From: Gammaproteobacteria bacterium
Lineage (GTDB): Bacteria > Pseudomonadota > Gammaproteobacteria > HK1
Direction of reading: 5' to 3'
DNA: 64,000 nt
Assembly: GCA_012103455.1 (NCBI GenBank)
Contig: WLWT01000001.1
Coordinates: 2,859,288-2,923,287 of the forward strand
The notes beneath the pieces were generated by a model. That model saw only the letters and a program-made list of their open reading frames with translations, was not told the DNA's origin and searched no databases. This document shows positions 24,860-37,345 of this stretch, piece after piece (the stretch's first letter is position 1; every line of letters starts with the position of its first letter). The translations under genes and the position numbers were made by a program.

Positions 24860-25960
24860 ATGAGCGAACAGCCATCACCCCCCACGGCGCAGATGCTGCC
24901 GCGGCCAGCGCAGGAGAGCACATATTCCGCGCACGTAGTGCAATATTGGTTACCTGTCGTGCTCATTGTTCTGCTCGTCTTGATGCCCGAGCGGGAGGCA
25001 TCCGAACGTGACGGTGAGGCTGCGTCACCGGCAATGGAGATAGCGCAGGCCGGCAACAAACAACCTGTACTAGGGGCGGCTTCTACGCCGACCGAGGGGG
25101 CGGATACGTCCGATACCTTAGTGGCGGCGGCGGTGATGACTGAGACGGCCACCTCGGAGCAGCCGGTAAACACCCAGCCATTAAACGCGGGGCAACAAGC
25201 GCCAGGGCAAACATCGCTGACAGGGGCGGAATCAACGTCCGCGGCGGTGGCCAAGACCGATGCCGGGAGTGACACTGATGAGGCCAAAGGCGGTGGAACT
25301 CATGCTGTTGTGAGTACGGCTGAAGACACTGCTAAAGTCAGTGATGCACCAGTGGATGCTGGTGACGAAAAGCCGGTCACTGCCGCTGTGTCCGAAGCGG
25401 CAGCCGGCCTGATATCCGCTGGCGACACTGCGCCGGCGAAAAAGCATGAAGAGCAGAAGGTAGCAAGCGCGCTACAAGCCGGGTCCGAAGCAACGCCGCA
25501 GCAGCCTGAGGCAACCCCTGAACCCGATAGTACAACCGTGTTGCAGCAACCACCGGTGATCCCAGCGGTGACCCCAGCGGTGACCCCAGCGGTCACTGTG
25601 GCACCGGCGTATTCTCCCGCGGTGGGCAAATGGACCGAGGTCGTAGTGATAGACCCCAATGTATTCGTCGCTCCGGTCTCCACGGTAGCAACCGTTGCCA
25701 CACGAGAGGCAAGAGCGCCGCATGGAGCATTGCCGCCAGCCGGAACATCACCTTCGGCCCCCAATATGCCGCCGCACGGTGCCGGCCCTGCTTATTACTA
25801 CCCGCCGCATCCGCATTGGGGCCAGCCGCCACCGCGATGGGGTTGGCCGCCTCATCCGTACTACGGCTACGGTTATGTGCCTCCAGGACAGGCGTTTTAT
25901 CCACCGCCGCCGGGGTATGCTCCGGGGGTGCCGCCCGCCGAGGGTGCACCGCAACAGTAG
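24860..25960 (+). CDS. Unrecognised membrane-anchored Ala/Pro/Thr-rich protein
   Basis: 366 aa, no family recognised. One membrane segment near residues 29-43 (YWLPVVLIVLLVLMPE), then about 200 residues of low-complexity Ala/Thr/Glu/Ser sequence. A threefold PAVT repeat follows, and a Pro/Tyr/Gly/His-rich tail (AYYYPPHPHWGQPPPRWGWP, YYGYGYVPPGQAFYPPPP). Topology suggests a small cytoplasmic head and a long disordered outer part, as in cell-surface or periplasm-spanning linkers. Divergent from purL (251-nt gap). The opposite strand also has long open frames, but these lack any family feature. Real expression is plausible (ATG, GGAG upstream), not certain. Confidence 0.55.
   Translation: MSEQPSPPTAQMLPRPAQESTYSAHVVQYWLPVVLIVLLVLMPEREASERDGEAASPAMEIAQAGNKQPVLGAASTPTEGADTSDTLVAAAVMTETATSEQPVNTQPLNAGQQAPGQTSLTGAESTSAAVAKTDAGSDTDEAKGGGTHAVVSTAEDTAKVSDAPVDAGDEKPVTAAVSEAAAGLISAGDTAPAKKHEEQKVASALQAGSEATPQQPEATPEPDSTTVLQQPPVIPAVTPAVTPAVTVAPAYSPAVGKWTEVVVIDPNVFVAPVSTVATVATREARAPHGALPPAGTSPSAPNMPPHGAGPAYYYPPHPHWGQPPPRWGWPPHPYYGYGYVPPGQAFYPPPPGYAPGVPPAEGAPQQ
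25561..25596 (+). repeat. 12-bp x3 tandem duplication in the Pro-rich orphan
   Basis: CCCAGCGGTGAC repeated three times (last unit GGTCAC). Encodes PAVTPAVTPAVT. Confidence 0.85.
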
Positions 25961-26210
25961 TAGGCAGTGAATGACGCCGCCAGTGCCCGCTTAGTGTTCT
26001 AGGTGCTGAATGACTCACACAAGCAGCCGGCCCAAGCACATACGGTCATATCCGAGGATTCGAGCACGGAACTGATGCCGCAATCGCGGAAAACGAGTGA
26101 TTTCAATCTTGCGATCGGAACCGGTGAGGGTTGCGAGATGGAGCGGTGCTCATGAATCGACTACCCGGGTATGGACAGGGTATGGATATCTGTAGCACTG
26201 CTGGCAGTTA

Positions 26211-26645
26211 TCAGATGGTCATCTGCCGTAAATTGACATCAGGCTGCCCGGCCTCCCAGATTTCATCGAATTGCCGGGTGAGTTCGCCCGCTCGCACCGG
26301 ATCGTTGAAACATACCTGGCCAGCGTAGAGATCGCTGTGTGGTCTGTATATATAACCGGTGCGATCGATGATCACCAACGATGCGTTGAAATGTTTGTGA
26401 TCGCGGTTAGGACCGCGAATGGAGAAATAAGTAGGCAGACGTTTGACTAAGCTCACCAAGCGATGGTCTTGGCGTACCAGGGGCCCGGTGTCCATGACCA
26501 CCATGCGCACCCGCAGGTGGCGGCGGGTGAAGGCCAGGTTTTTGAACGCAGCCACCAACTCGCGCTCATCGAACAAGCGGCGGTCCAAATTGCGGCTTAC
26601 CCAATCCACCCGGGCTCTCGCCTGTTGCATCATGTGGAGCAGCAC
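26211..26645 (-). CDS. DUF7931-like protein (phospholipase-D-like fold)
   Basis: 144 aa from a GTG at 26645; an in-frame stop directly upstream fixes the limit. The pattern ARVDWVSRNLDRRLFDEREL, RRHLRVRMVVMDTGPLVRQD, GYIYRPHSDLYAGQVCFND and FDEIWEAGQPD is that of a small conserved proteobacterial family related to phospholipase-D-like folds, but without a visible HKD motif. No catalytic role can be claimed. Function unknown. Lies 85 nt downstream of purB on the same strand. Confidence 0.6.
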   Translation of the reverse strand: MLLHMMQQARARVDWVSRNLDRRLFDERELVAAFKNLAFTRRHLRVRMVVMDTGPLVRQDHRLVSLVKRLPTYFSIRGPNRDHKHFNASLVIIDRTGYIYRPHSDLYAGQVCFNDPVRAGELTRQFDEIWEAGQPDVNLRQMTI

Positions 26646-26730
26646 TCAGCGTTGAGCATCCAGCCCGTCTAGGTCAAGAACTTCTTTGTTCTCATGTAGG
26701 GTGGGTGCGGCGATGGCTTCCAGGGCGAAG

Positions 26731-28098
<1,368 letters not shown>

Positions 28099-28130
28099 CT
28101 ATTCATTCCTGCTGCTATTGATTCTCGTCA

Positions 28131-28162
28131 TGGGGTGTCAGGGCTGTGGGGTGTCAGGGTTG
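28131..28162 (-). repeat. 16-bp x2 (plus partial) tandem duplication between purB and lpdA
   Basis: TGGGGTGTCAGGGCTG then TGGGGTGTCAGGGTTG, followed by CGGGGTGTCAG, which contains the lpdA stop (28170-28172). Unit length is not a multiple of three. Confidence 0.85.
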
Positions 28163-28169
28163 CGGGGTG

Positions 28170-29585
28170 TCAGATATGAATGGCGCGTCCATCGACGGCC
28201 AAGGCGGCTTCGTGCACAGCCTCGGATAGGGTTGGGTGTGCATGGATGATACGTGCCAAGTCCTCGGCGCTGGCATGAAACGCCATCGCCGTCACCGCTT
28301 CACCGATCAACTCCGATGCGTTGGCGCCGAATATGTGTACACCGAGAATGCGATCGCTGTGGGCTGCGGCCAAGATTTTCACCAGGCCATCGGTTTGCCC
28401 GGCCCCTTGCGCGCGGCCAAGGCCCATGTACGGGAAGGTACCACTCTTATATTCGATGCCTTGCTCATCCAACTGTTGTGGGCTAGCGCCCACCCAGGCG
28501 ATCTCCGGATGGGTATAGACGACCCAAGGTACCAGGGCGTGATCGATCTCGGGTTTTTGCCCGGCGATGAGTTCCGCCACGGCGATACCCTCTTCCGAGG
28601 CTTTATGCGCGAGCATGGGGCCTGCCACTACGTCGCCCACCGCGTAGATACCCTCGATATTCGTGCGGCATTGGCGGTCCACTGCGATGCGCCCTTGCGG
28701 GTCCAGCGCCAATCCGGCGGCATCGGCGTCGAGTCCGTCCGTCGCCGGGCAGCGGCCCACAGCGACGATGAGCTTGTCCACTTCCAGGGTATGCTCACCT
28801 TCGCCACTGTTGTAGGCCACCCGAACACCGCCGTCAGTTACCTGTGTGCCCGTGACTCGACAACCCAAGCGTATATCCAATCCTTGTTTTTTGAGCGCTT
28901 TGAGTGCCTGCTGGCTGATTTGCCGGTCGGCCGCCGCCAGAAAGTCATCGAGTGCTTCCAGTATTACCACCTGTGATCCGAAGCGCGACCAGACGCTGCC
29001 CAACTCGAGGCCGATGACGCCGGCACCGATAATGCCGAGCCGCGAGGGTATCTCATCGAAGGCCAAGGCACCTTCGTTGTCAACGATATTGACGCCATCC
29101 ACCGGCGCCACCGCGATAGTGATGGGTGCCGAGCCGGTGGCGATGATGATGTTGCTCGCCGTTAGGGTTTGCGTGGTGCCGTCCGCCGCCCGTACCTCCA
29201 CCTGTTTATCAGGCAACAAAGCGCCAGTGCCGGTTTTAAGGTCTATCTTGTTTTTGCGAAACAGTCCGCGGATGCCGCGGGTCAAGTTCGCCACCACTTT
29301 ATTTTTGCGGGCCATGGCCTTGGCCAGATCCAACTGCACGTCACCGGCGGTAATACCGTGGGCTGGGAAGGCGTGCTGGATAGCGTGATAGTGGTGTGAG
29401 GTATCCAGTAGTGCTTTGGATGGGATGCAGCCCACGTTCAAGCAGGTGCCACCCAGCGATGGGTGGCCGGTGGCGGCGGCCCACCGGTCCACACAAGCAG
29501 TGGTGAGGCCCAGTTGAGCGGCGCGGATCGCGGCCACGTAGCCGCCAGGCCCCGCGCCTATCACTACCACATCATAGTTGCTCAT
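28170..29585 (-). CDS. lpdA: Dihydrolipoyl dehydrogenase (E3)
   Basis: 471 aa flavoprotein that reoxidises dihydrolipoamide for the 2-oxoglutarate (and pyruvate/glycine) complexes. FAD motif VVVIGAGPGGYVAAIRAAQLG, redox-active disulfide GGTCLNVGCIPSKALLD, NAD motif GIIGAGVIGLELGSVW, and the C-terminal active-site His in HAHPTLSEAVHEAAL. Lies 27 nt after sucB, third gene of the 2-oxoglutarate dehydrogenase operon. Confidence 0.96.
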   Translation of the reverse strand: MSNYDVVVIGAGPGGYVAAIRAAQLGLTTACVDRWAAATGHPSLGGTCLNVGCIPSKALLDTSHHYHAIQHAFPAHGITAGDVQLDLAKAMARKNKVVANLTRGIRGLFRKNKIDLKTGTGALLPDKQVEVRAADGTTQTLTASNIIIATGSAPITIAVAPVDGVNIVDNEGALAFDEIPSRLGIIGAGVIGLELGSVWSRFGSQVVILEALDDFLAAADRQISQQALKALKKQGLDIRLGCRVTGTQVTDGGVRVAYNSGEGEHTLEVDKLIVAVGRCPATDGLDADAAGLALDPQGRIAVDRQCRTNIEGIYAVGDVVAGPMLAHKASEEGIAVAELIAGQKPEIDHALVPWVVYTHPEIAWVGASPQQLDEQGIEYKSGTFPYMGLGRAQGAGQTDGLVKILAAAHSDRILGVHIFGANASELIGEAVTAMAFHASAEDLARIIHAHPTLSEAVHEAALAVDGRAIHI

Positions 29586-29612
29586 GACGGTTCTCTTATT
29601 GCGGGCTATGGT

Positions 29613-30938
29613 TTATGTGCCGAGCAGCATCCGCCCCGGATCTTCGATACATTCCTTGATGGTAACGAGAAACCGCACTGCCTCTTGGCCATCGATAATC
29701 CGATGGTCATAGGACAGCGCCAGATACATGATCGGGCGGATGATGATCTCACCGTTTTCCACCACCGGCCGCTCTTGGGTTTTGTGCATCCCTAAAATGG
29801 CGCTTTGCGGTGGGTTCAGGATGGGGGTCGATAACATCGAGCCGAACACGCCGCCATTGGAAATGGTGAACGTGCCGCCGGTCAGCTCATCCAGCGTTAA
29901 GGTGCCGGACCGCGCTCGCTGCCCGAATTCGGCGATTTTGCTTTCGATCTCGGCAAAGCTCATCGCTTCCACATTGCGCAAAACCGGTACCACCAAGCCT
30001 CTGGGGGATGCCACTGCCACGCCGATATCGCAGTAGTCGTGGTAGAGCATATCGGTGCCGTCCATATAGGCGTTGACCACCGGGAAACGCTGCAAGGCTT
30101 GCACTGCGGCTTTGGCAAAGAAAGACATAAAACCCAGGCGCACGCCATGGGTTTTCTCGAAGTCGTCACGCAGCCGTTTGCGCAATGCCATGACGGCGCC
30201 CATATCGACTTCATTAAATGTGCTCAGGATGGCTGCGGTGTGTTGTGCGTCCACCAGGCGCTCAGCAATACGCTGGCGCAGCCGCGTCATCGGCACCCGC
30301 CGTTCGCCGCGCGCTTGTGCCACCGCCGGTGCAGACTTCGCTTGCGCTGTGGCGGGCGCAGTAGATGCTGGGTCTTGAGAGACAGGGGCTAGGGATACTG
30401 GGGCTGGGGATACCGGGACCGTAGATATTGGGGCTGTGGGCGCCGGGGCCGGACTGGGGCCGGCATTGGCCATCGACATGACATCTTCTTTGGTGATGCG
30501 CCCACCGGGTCCGCTACCTTCAATGGTGGTTGGATCCACCCCGCTTTCGGCCATTGCTTTGCGGGCGGCGGGTCCCGCAGCGCTCATCGGAGCAACGGTC
30601 GGTGGAGCAGCGGTTGTGGCTGATACAGCCGGCGGCTGGTTGTTTGCTCGTGCCTGTACAGGCTCGGGTGCCTGTACGGATCCGGGTGCTTCGGCCACTG
30701 CCGTGGTGTCGATTCTGGCAATAGCCCGTCCCGCTACCACCGTCGTGCCGGCCGGTTCCAGGATCTCCAAGAGAACACCGCCGGCTGGCGCCGGTATCTC
30801 CATCACTATCTTGTCGGTCTCTAGCTCGCTTAGCACCTCACTGCGGATCACGGTGTCACCAGGGCGCTTGGTCCATTGGAGCAGAACGCCATCCGGCACC
30901 GACTCTGGGAGCAATGGCACCGTTACATCGACGATCAC
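29613..30938 (-). CDS. sucB: 2-oxoglutarate dehydrogenase E2 (dihydrolipoyllysine succinyltransferase)
   Basis: 441 aa. Lipoyl domain (lipoylated Lys in [15 protein letters not shown], near residue 44), then an Ala/Pro/Val linker and the peripheral-subunit-binding domain ([20 protein letters not shown]). A second long linker of PVSxAP pentapeptides (15-bp units near 30375-30450) and the catalytic domain with [18 protein letters not shown] follow. The linkers are built from short tandem repeats. Transfers the succinyl group to CoA in the TCA cycle. Lies between sucA (37 nt) and lpdA (27 nt). Confidence 0.95.
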   Translation of the reverse strand: MIVDVTVPLLPESVPDGVLLQWTKRPGDTVIRSEVLSELETDKIVMEIPAPAGGVLLEILEPAGTTVVAGRAIARIDTTAVAEAPGSVQAPEPVQARANNQPPAVSATTAAPPTVAPMSAAGPAARKAMAESGVDPTTIEGSGPGGRITKEDVMSMANAGPSPAPAPTAPISTVPVSPAPVSLAPVSQDPASTAPATAQAKSAPAVAQARGERRVPMTRLRQRIAERLVDAQHTAAILSTFNEVDMGAVMALRKRLRDDFEKTHGVRLGFMSFFAKAAVQALQRFPVVNAYMDGTDMLYHDYCDIGVAVASPRGLVVPVLRNVEAMSFAEIESKIAEFGQRARSGTLTLDELTGGTFTISNGGVFGSMLSTPILNPPQSAILGMHKTQERPVVENGEIIIRPIMYLALSYDHRIIDGQEAVRFLVTIKECIEDPGRMLLGT

Positions 30939-30954
30939 GTATGCTTACCTCGGC

Positions 30955-30982
30955 TTTGAGTTCAGGTCTTTGAGTTCAGGTC
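30955..30982 (-). repeat. 14-bp x2 perfect tandem duplication spanning the sucA stop
   Basis: TTTGAGTTCAGGTC twice on the + strand. The sucA stop (30976-30978) is within the second copy, so the duplication sits at the gene end and keeps the upstream frame. Confidence 0.9.
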
Positions 30983-33786
30983 TTTGGGGTTGCCGCGGAC
31001 TTCTTGTCCTGTTCGGCGTCAATGCCGAAAGCGTCTTGGACTAGTGCCCGTTGCTGTTCGTGGTGAACATTGAGATAGCCGGCCGCCGGCGAGGCGGAGT
31101 ATTCCCGCCCGGCGTAGTGCAACTGGCGATCGGCCACCATGCCGGCCAGATGGCGCCGCGAGAGCATGAAAAACCACGAGCCTTGATTGCGTGGCTCTTC
31201 TTGGCACCAGACCACGTCTTTAGCTTCGGCATAGCGGTCCAGGATGGCTTGAATAGCTGTTTTCGGGAACGGGTACAACTGCTCGATGCGCACTATGGCG
31301 ATATGTTTGGGGATGCCGAGTTCGCGCCGTTTCTCGATAAGGTCGTAGTACACCTTACCGCTGCATAAGACGAGGCGGGTCACCGCGGCTGGCGGCAGCC
31401 CCCCTTCCACATCATCCATCACCACCTGAAACCGGCCCTGGATCAACTCTTCCCGGGTCGATACGCAGTTGCGGTGGCGTAGCAAGCTCTTCGGGCTCAT
31501 GATCACCAGCGGTTTGCGAAAAGCGCGCAACATCTGGCGGCGTAACATATGGAACAGTTGCGCCGGCGTGCTGGGTACACACACCTGGATGTTGTCCTCG
31601 GCGCAAAGCTGCAGATAGCGTTCCAGACGGGCCGAGGAGTGTTCCGGGCCTTGGCCCTCATAACCGTGCGGCAGCAGCAGCACCAAGCCACAGTGCCGGC
31701 CCCACTTGGCCTCCGACGAACTCAGAAACTGGTCGATAACAACCTGCGCACCGTTGGCGAAATCACCGAATTGAGCTTCCCACAACGTCAAACATTCGGG
31801 TTCTGCGGTGCTAAAGCCGTATTCGAAAGCGAGTACGGCTTCTTCGGACAGTACCGAATTGATGACCCTGAACGAGGGCTGGCCCTCGAACAGATGACGC
31901 AGTGGTTGATAGGTGCCGCGTTCTTTTTGATTGTGCAGCGTAGCGTGCCGGTGGGAGAAAGTGCCGCGCTCGCTATCTTGTCCGGATAGGCGCACCGAGT
32001 AACCATCCTCCAGCAAACTGGCGTAGGCTAGCGATTCGGCGAAACCCCAGTCGATGGGTTTGGTGCCGCCGCTCATCGCAACACGCGCGTCCATGATCCG
32101 CCGCACGGTGCGGTGGATTTCGAAGTGCTCGGGATAGGTGCTAAGCCGTGCACCCAGCCGGCGTATGCGCTCCAGCGAAATGCCGCTGTCGCACGGTTCG
32201 TCCCAGGCGTCCGACAAATGGGGGGCCCAGTTAACCAGGTGGGCGGTGGCGGGGTTGACGGTCAGCGGTCTGGATACTACTTGGTTGTCCTCCAGGCTTT
32301 GAATGTACTGCTCCGCTAGCCGATCCGCTTGGCCAGCCTCGATCACTCCCTCGCGCTCCAAGCGCTCTGCGTATAGCCGCCGCACGCCCTTCTGATTGCG
32401 GATGCGCTGATACATCATGGGCTGGGTGACCAACGGCTCATCGGCTTCGTTGTGGCCGTGGCGGCGGTAGCAGAGCATGTCTATCACTACGTCGCGTTTG
32501 AATTCCATGCGGTAAGCCACCGCCAACTCGGTGACGAAGGTCACCGCCTCGGGATCGTTACCGTTGACGTGAAAGATCGGCGCCTCTACCAGCTTGGCCA
32601 CGTCCGTGCAGTAGAGAGTGGAGCGCGAATCGGCCGGATCGCTGGTGGTAAAGCCGATCTGATTATTGACCACCACGTGAATAGTGCCGCCAGTGCCGTA
32701 GCCGCGGGTCGCGGCCAGGTTGAGGGTCTCCATCACCACCCCTTGGCCGGCGAACGCCGCATCACCGTGCACCAATACCGGTAACACCTGAGCGCCGTCG
32801 CTATCCGCGCGGCGCTCCTGCCGCGCCCGGCAAGAGCCTTCAACCACCGGGTTGATGATCTCCAGGTGGGAGGGATTGAAGGCCAAAACCAGATGCACGG
32901 GACCGCCCGGCGTTGCCACATCCGAGGAGAAGCCGAGGTGATATTTAACATCGCCCGAGCCGGAGCCCACATCGATTTTACCCTCGAACTCACCGAACAG
33001 GACCCGTGGGTGTTTGCCGTAAATATTGACCAGAACATTGAGGCGGCCACGATGGGCCATGCCCACAACGATCTCCTTGACACCGTTGGCGCCGGAGCGC
33101 TGGATGATCTCGTCGAGCAAGGGAATAAGGCTCTCGCCGCCCTCCAGCGAAAACCGCTTTTGCCCTACATATTTAGTGTGCAGGTACTCTTCGAGTTTAC
33201 GGCCTGCCGTCAGCCAGCGAAGAATGTCTTTTTTCTTGTCCGCGTCATAAGACGGGCGCCCGCGCGCCGCCTCCAAGCGCTGCTGTAGCCAGCGCTTGGA
33301 GGCGGTGGAGGTGATGTGCATGAATTCCGCACCGACACTGCCGCAGTAGGTCTCCTCCAGTAGTTGTTTAATCTCGCGCAGCGGCGCTTCCGGCTCGGTA
33401 AAAAGGGAGCCGGTGTTGAAGATCACATCCAAGTCTTCATCGGTGAGCTTGTGATAATCGAGCGCCAGATCGGGTATGTAGGGTCTTTTTGTCAGGCCCA
33501 GTGGATCCAGATCCGCTTGGCAGTGGCCGCGGTAGCGCACGGCGCCGATGTAGGTGAGCACTGCGGATTGCTTCTCTGTGAGCGCGGAACGGTTCTCCGG
33601 TAAAGCGCCGTTACCGGCCAGGCTTTTACTTACGGACGCTTTGCTCTGCGCCGCCACCGTGGTTGGCAAGGATTTGAAGTAATCGCGCCAAGAGGGTTCT
33701 ACCGAGCCGGGATCATGCAGGTAGCTCTGGTAGATAGCGTCAAGATAAGCCGCGTTGGCGGGACTTAGAACCGTGGCGTCGCTCAT
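30976..33786 (-). CDS. sucA: 2-oxoglutarate dehydrogenase E1
   Basis: 936 aa thiamine-diphosphate enzyme that decarboxylates 2-oxoglutarate. Opens with the E2-binding segment (AAYLDAIYQSYLHDPGSVEP), then RFSLEGGESLIPLLDEIIQR, VVGMAHRGRLNVLVNI, TGGTIHVVVNNQIGFTTSDP (ThDP-binding region) and LLLPHGYEGQGPEHSSARLE. Length is normal for the family. First gene of sucA-sucB-lpdA(-purB), divergent from gltA. Confidence 0.96.
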   Translation of the reverse strand: MSDATVLSPANAAYLDAIYQSYLHDPGSVEPSWRDYFKSLPTTVAAQSKASVSKSLAGNGALPENRSALTEKQSAVLTYIGAVRYRGHCQADLDPLGLTKRPYIPDLALDYHKLTDEDLDVIFNTGSLFTEPEAPLREIKQLLEETYCGSVGAEFMHITSTASKRWLQQRLEAARGRPSYDADKKKDILRWLTAGRKLEEYLHTKYVGQKRFSLEGGESLIPLLDEIIQRSGANGVKEIVVGMAHRGRLNVLVNIYGKHPRVLFGEFEGKIDVGSGSGDVKYHLGFSSDVATPGGPVHLVLAFNPSHLEIINPVVEGSCRARQERRADSDGAQVLPVLVHGDAAFAGQGVVMETLNLAATRGYGTGGTIHVVVNNQIGFTTSDPADSRSTLYCTDVAKLVEAPIFHVNGNDPEAVTFVTELAVAYRMEFKRDVVIDMLCYRRHGHNEADEPLVTQPMMYQRIRNQKGVRRLYAERLEREGVIEAGQADRLAEQYIQSLEDNQVVSRPLTVNPATAHLVNWAPHLSDAWDEPCDSGISLERIRRLGARLSTYPEHFEIHRTVRRIMDARVAMSGGTKPIDWGFAESLAYASLLEDGYSVRLSGQDSERGTFSHRHATLHNQKERGTYQPLRHLFEGQPSFRVINSVLSEEAVLAFEYGFSTAEPECLTLWEAQFGDFANGAQVVIDQFLSSSEAKWGRHCGLVLLLPHGYEGQGPEHSSARLERYLQLCAEDNIQVCVPSTPAQLFHMLRRQMLRAFRKPLVIMSPKSLLRHRNCVSTREELIQGRFQVVMDDVEGGLPPAAVTRLVLCSGKVYYDLIEKRRELGIPKHIAIVRIEQLYPFPKTAIQAILDRYAEAKDVVWCQEEPRNQGSWFFMLSRRHLAGMVADRQLHYAGREYSASPAAGYLNVHHEQQRALVQDAFGIDAEQDKKSAATPKT

Positions 33787-34218
33787 GCTTCACACAACTC
33801 CAGCTCGGCAGGACTCCAACTTTGCACCATTGCGACAGGCGGTGAAGACCGATAGCCGCGCGAGCCTCTGGCAAAGACCTGCAAATGAAGCGGGCCTACA
33901 AGATAAGAGGACCTACAAATAAGGTCTGTGGTGAGGGTCCTGGCCGCGGCAGGCAAGTCTACCGCAGCGTCCGTACCGTGGGTACACAAAGCCGCGTCAC
34001 ATATGCCATTATTCAAAGCCGGTACCGAAAAACGACCCAGTCTAAACTTCAGTCAGGCGAAACTTCAGTCAGGCGCCCAACGAAGCCGTAGGGCCGGCGT
34101 CAACTACCGCCGTGCACCACTGGCAGCGCAGCCAATAAGCCAGCGCCAGCACGCACTGGAGTTCGAACATAGCTCCAACTCTAGCGAAGCCGCATAAGTA
34201 TTGAGAAGGAAAGAACCC
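33787..34218. other. Divergent intergenic region sucA / gltA
   Basis: 432 nt that must hold the promoters for both TCA transcripts. No clear -35/-10 pair or known operator could be picked by eye. It contains a perfect 16-bp tandem duplication (34044-34075) and a looser threefold 16-bp repeat (CCTACAAGATAAG-like) near 33877-33925. Ends with the gltA ribosome site AGAAGGA. Confidence 0.6.
34044..34075 (+). repeat. 16-bp x2 perfect tandem duplication upstream of gltA
   Basis: AAACTTCAGTCAGGCG twice without mismatch, about 145 nt before the gltA start codon. Confidence 0.9.
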
Positions 34219-35529
<1,311 letters not shown>

Positions 35530-35569
35530 TCACTAGCTCTTCTTATACCACCCGCAATTGGAGAAGCCG

Positions 35570-36547
35570 ATGAAAGCGCCTATGCGCGTGGCAGTCACCG
35601 GGGCTGCCGGCCAGATCTCATATTCCCTTTTGTTTCGCATCGCCTCTGGCGAGATGTTGGGCACCGATCAGCCCGTCATTTTGCAGTTGCTGGAGATAAG
35701 CCCTGCACTCAAAGCGCTAGCAGGCGTGGTGATGGAACTCAGTGACTGCGCCTACCCCTTATTGCAAAACATCGTGACTACGGACGATGCCGATGTCGCG
35801 TTCAAAGACGCCAACTACGCCATGTTGGTCGGCGCGCGGCCGCGGGGGCCCGGCATGGAGCGTGGCGACTTACTGGCCGAAAACGGCAAGATCTTCGGGC
35901 CGCAAGGACATGCTTTGAACGAACATGCCAGCCGCGATGTCAAGGTGATAGTCATCGGCAACCCGGCCAATACCAACGCGCTTATCTGTATGAAGAACGC
36001 GCCGGATCTAGCGCCTGAGCAGTTCTCCGCCATGACCCGTCTAGACCACAACCGGGCTATCTCCCAGCTCGCGGCGAAGACCGGTGCGCCGGTCACCGAT
36101 ATCAAGCGCATGACCATTTGGGGCAATCACTCCGCCACCCAGTATCCGGATATCTCCCACTGCACCGTGGCTGGCAAAGCGGCCAAGGACTGGGTAGACG
36201 ATACTTGGGTGCGCGATGAGTTCATCCCCCGGGTGCAAAAACGCGGTGCGCAGATCATTGACGCACGTGGACTTTCAAGCGCAGCGTCGGCCGGTTACGC
36301 CGGCTTGGACCATATGCGCACGTGGGTCAACGGCACGGGCGATGGCGATTGGGTCAGCATGGCGATTCCCTCCGATGGCAGCTATGGCATTGCCGAGGGC
36401 CTGATGTACTCCTATCCGGTGACTGTGAGCGATGGCGAAGTCAGCATTGTGCAGGGCCTTGATATAGACGACTTCAGTAGGGAAAAGATGAGCGCCACGG
36501 AGCAGGAATTGGCCGAGGAGCGCGACGCCGTGAGCGATCTGCTCTAG
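35570..36547 (+). CDS. mdh: Malate dehydrogenase
   Basis: 325 aa from ATG 35570, placed behind TTGGAGAAGCCG, with an alternative TTG 12 nt upstream. NAD motif [15 protein letters not shown], substrate arginines in [16 protein letters not shown] and LDHNRA, and the catalytic His in [14 protein letters not shown]. This is the LDH-like cytosolic-type Mdh found in betaproteobacteria, some gammaproteobacteria and actinobacteria rather than the E. coli type. Reduces oxaloacetate / oxidises malate next to gltA. Confidence 0.95.
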   Translation: MKAPMRVAVTGAAGQISYSLLFRIASGEMLGTDQPVILQLLEISPALKALAGVVMELSDCAYPLLQNIVTTDDADVAFKDANYAMLVGARPRGPGMERGDLLAENGKIFGPQGHALNEHASRDVKVIVIGNPANTNALICMKNAPDLAPEQFSAMTRLDHNRAISQLAAKTGAPVTDIKRMTIWGNHSATQYPDISHCTVAGKAAKDWVDDTWVRDEFIPRVQKRGAQIIDARGLSSAASAGYAGLDHMRTWVNGTGDGDWVSMAIPSDGSYGIAEGLMYSYPVTVSDGEVSIVQGLDIDDFSREKMSATEQELAEERDAVSDLL

Positions 36548-36620
36548 TGGACACTGGGTGGACTCGCCGGCGCTTCCCCATGACATCCGGCGCCAGCGCT
36601 ACTTGCGCCAAACGGCTCTG

Positions 36621-36779
36621 GGACTTGCCAATACCCGCAAGCCGGCCCTGCGTTGTGCAAGCTCTTGAACCGTCGTCACCAGATGTTTGCGGTTGCCGCC
36701 CAGACGATCGAGCTGCCATACAATCACGGTGTCCTTGGCCCGCAGCGCCTGGAGGCATGCCGTTAGCCCACAGCGTTCG
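36621..36779 (-). pseudogene. Serine recombinase (resolvase/invertase) fragment
   Basis: Minus-strand reading CLQALRAKDTVIVWQLDRLG then KHLVTTVQELAQRRAGLRVL is the middle of a Tn3-type resolvase N-terminal domain. The nucleophile Ser region and the DNA-binding domain are missing, and no start or stop fits. Only a relic of a lost mobile element beside mdh. Confidence 0.7.
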
Positions 36780-36870
36780 TCCCTGTGAACCCGCTGCTCT
36801 TGCCCGTCACTGCCGCTTAAGTGACGAGGACTTTCGGCTCATCATTCGATCCGCCCATGATCATCATGCC

Positions 36871-36904
36871 GTATGCGCTGGACAATCGTATGCGCTGGAC
36901 AACA
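36871..36904 (+). repeat. 17-bp x2 tandem duplication in the PrpD remnant
   Basis: GTATGCGCTGGACAATC then GTATGCGCTGGACAACA. Frame-breaking length, inside a pseudogene. Confidence 0.8.
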
Positions 36905-37049
36905 ACGGCATGAAGATGTGGACCGCGCCAGCATTGACACCTAGCCAATGGTCGGAATACGCCGCCGCTATGTTGCTCTGGCCGGGTTTACCCCGGCGGC
37001 ACTGGCCGATCAGAGGACGTTGGAACTGGCCGAACGCATCAGCATTGTG

Positions 37050-37079
37050 CCGGATGATAAGTCGCCGGATGATAAACCT
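37050..37079 (+). repeat. 15-bp x2 tandem duplication in the PrpD remnant
   Basis: GCCGGATGATAAGTC then GCCGGATGATAAACC, encoding PDDKSPDDK. Confidence 0.8.
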
Positions 37080-37345
37080 GATGTGAACGCGTTAACGCCG
37101 GTCGAAGTGAGTATTGAGTTGAATAGCGGATTCGAACTCAAGCGGACAGTGCACACTCGTTTATGGCAATCCGGCAAAACCCATGACCCGCCCCGATTAC
37201 CTGGTCAAATTCAATAACAATTGGACCTGGAGCCGCCAGCCATTGGCCGCCGCCGCGCCGCACGTCATCGAGCTGGTCGAGGATCTAGAAACCATCGGTG
37301 ATATCAGCGCCGTCACCCGGTTGCTACAGCCCCCGGATTAGTCCA

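Larger units (their letters stand above)
36862..37341 (+). pseudogene. MmgE/PrpD family C-terminal remnant
   Basis: Pieces in several frames line up with the end of MmgE/PrpD proteins. These are MPYAL near 36866, YAAAYVALAGFTPAALADQR near 36955, NALTPVEVSIELNSGFELKR near 37090, then TRPDYLVKFNNNWTWSR and IELVEDLETIGDISAVTRLL ending at a TAG near 37341. The N-terminal two thirds are absent. Two short tandem duplications (36871 and 37050) lie inside. Related proteins act in 2-methylcitrate or cis-aconitate-like reactions; this copy is dead. Confidence 0.65.

Noticed and set aside
30360..30460. PVSxAP repeats in sucB counted as another anomalous duplication
   Set aside because: Ala/Pro-rich repeated linkers are normal in E2 proteins, so this alone is not evidence for the duplication process.
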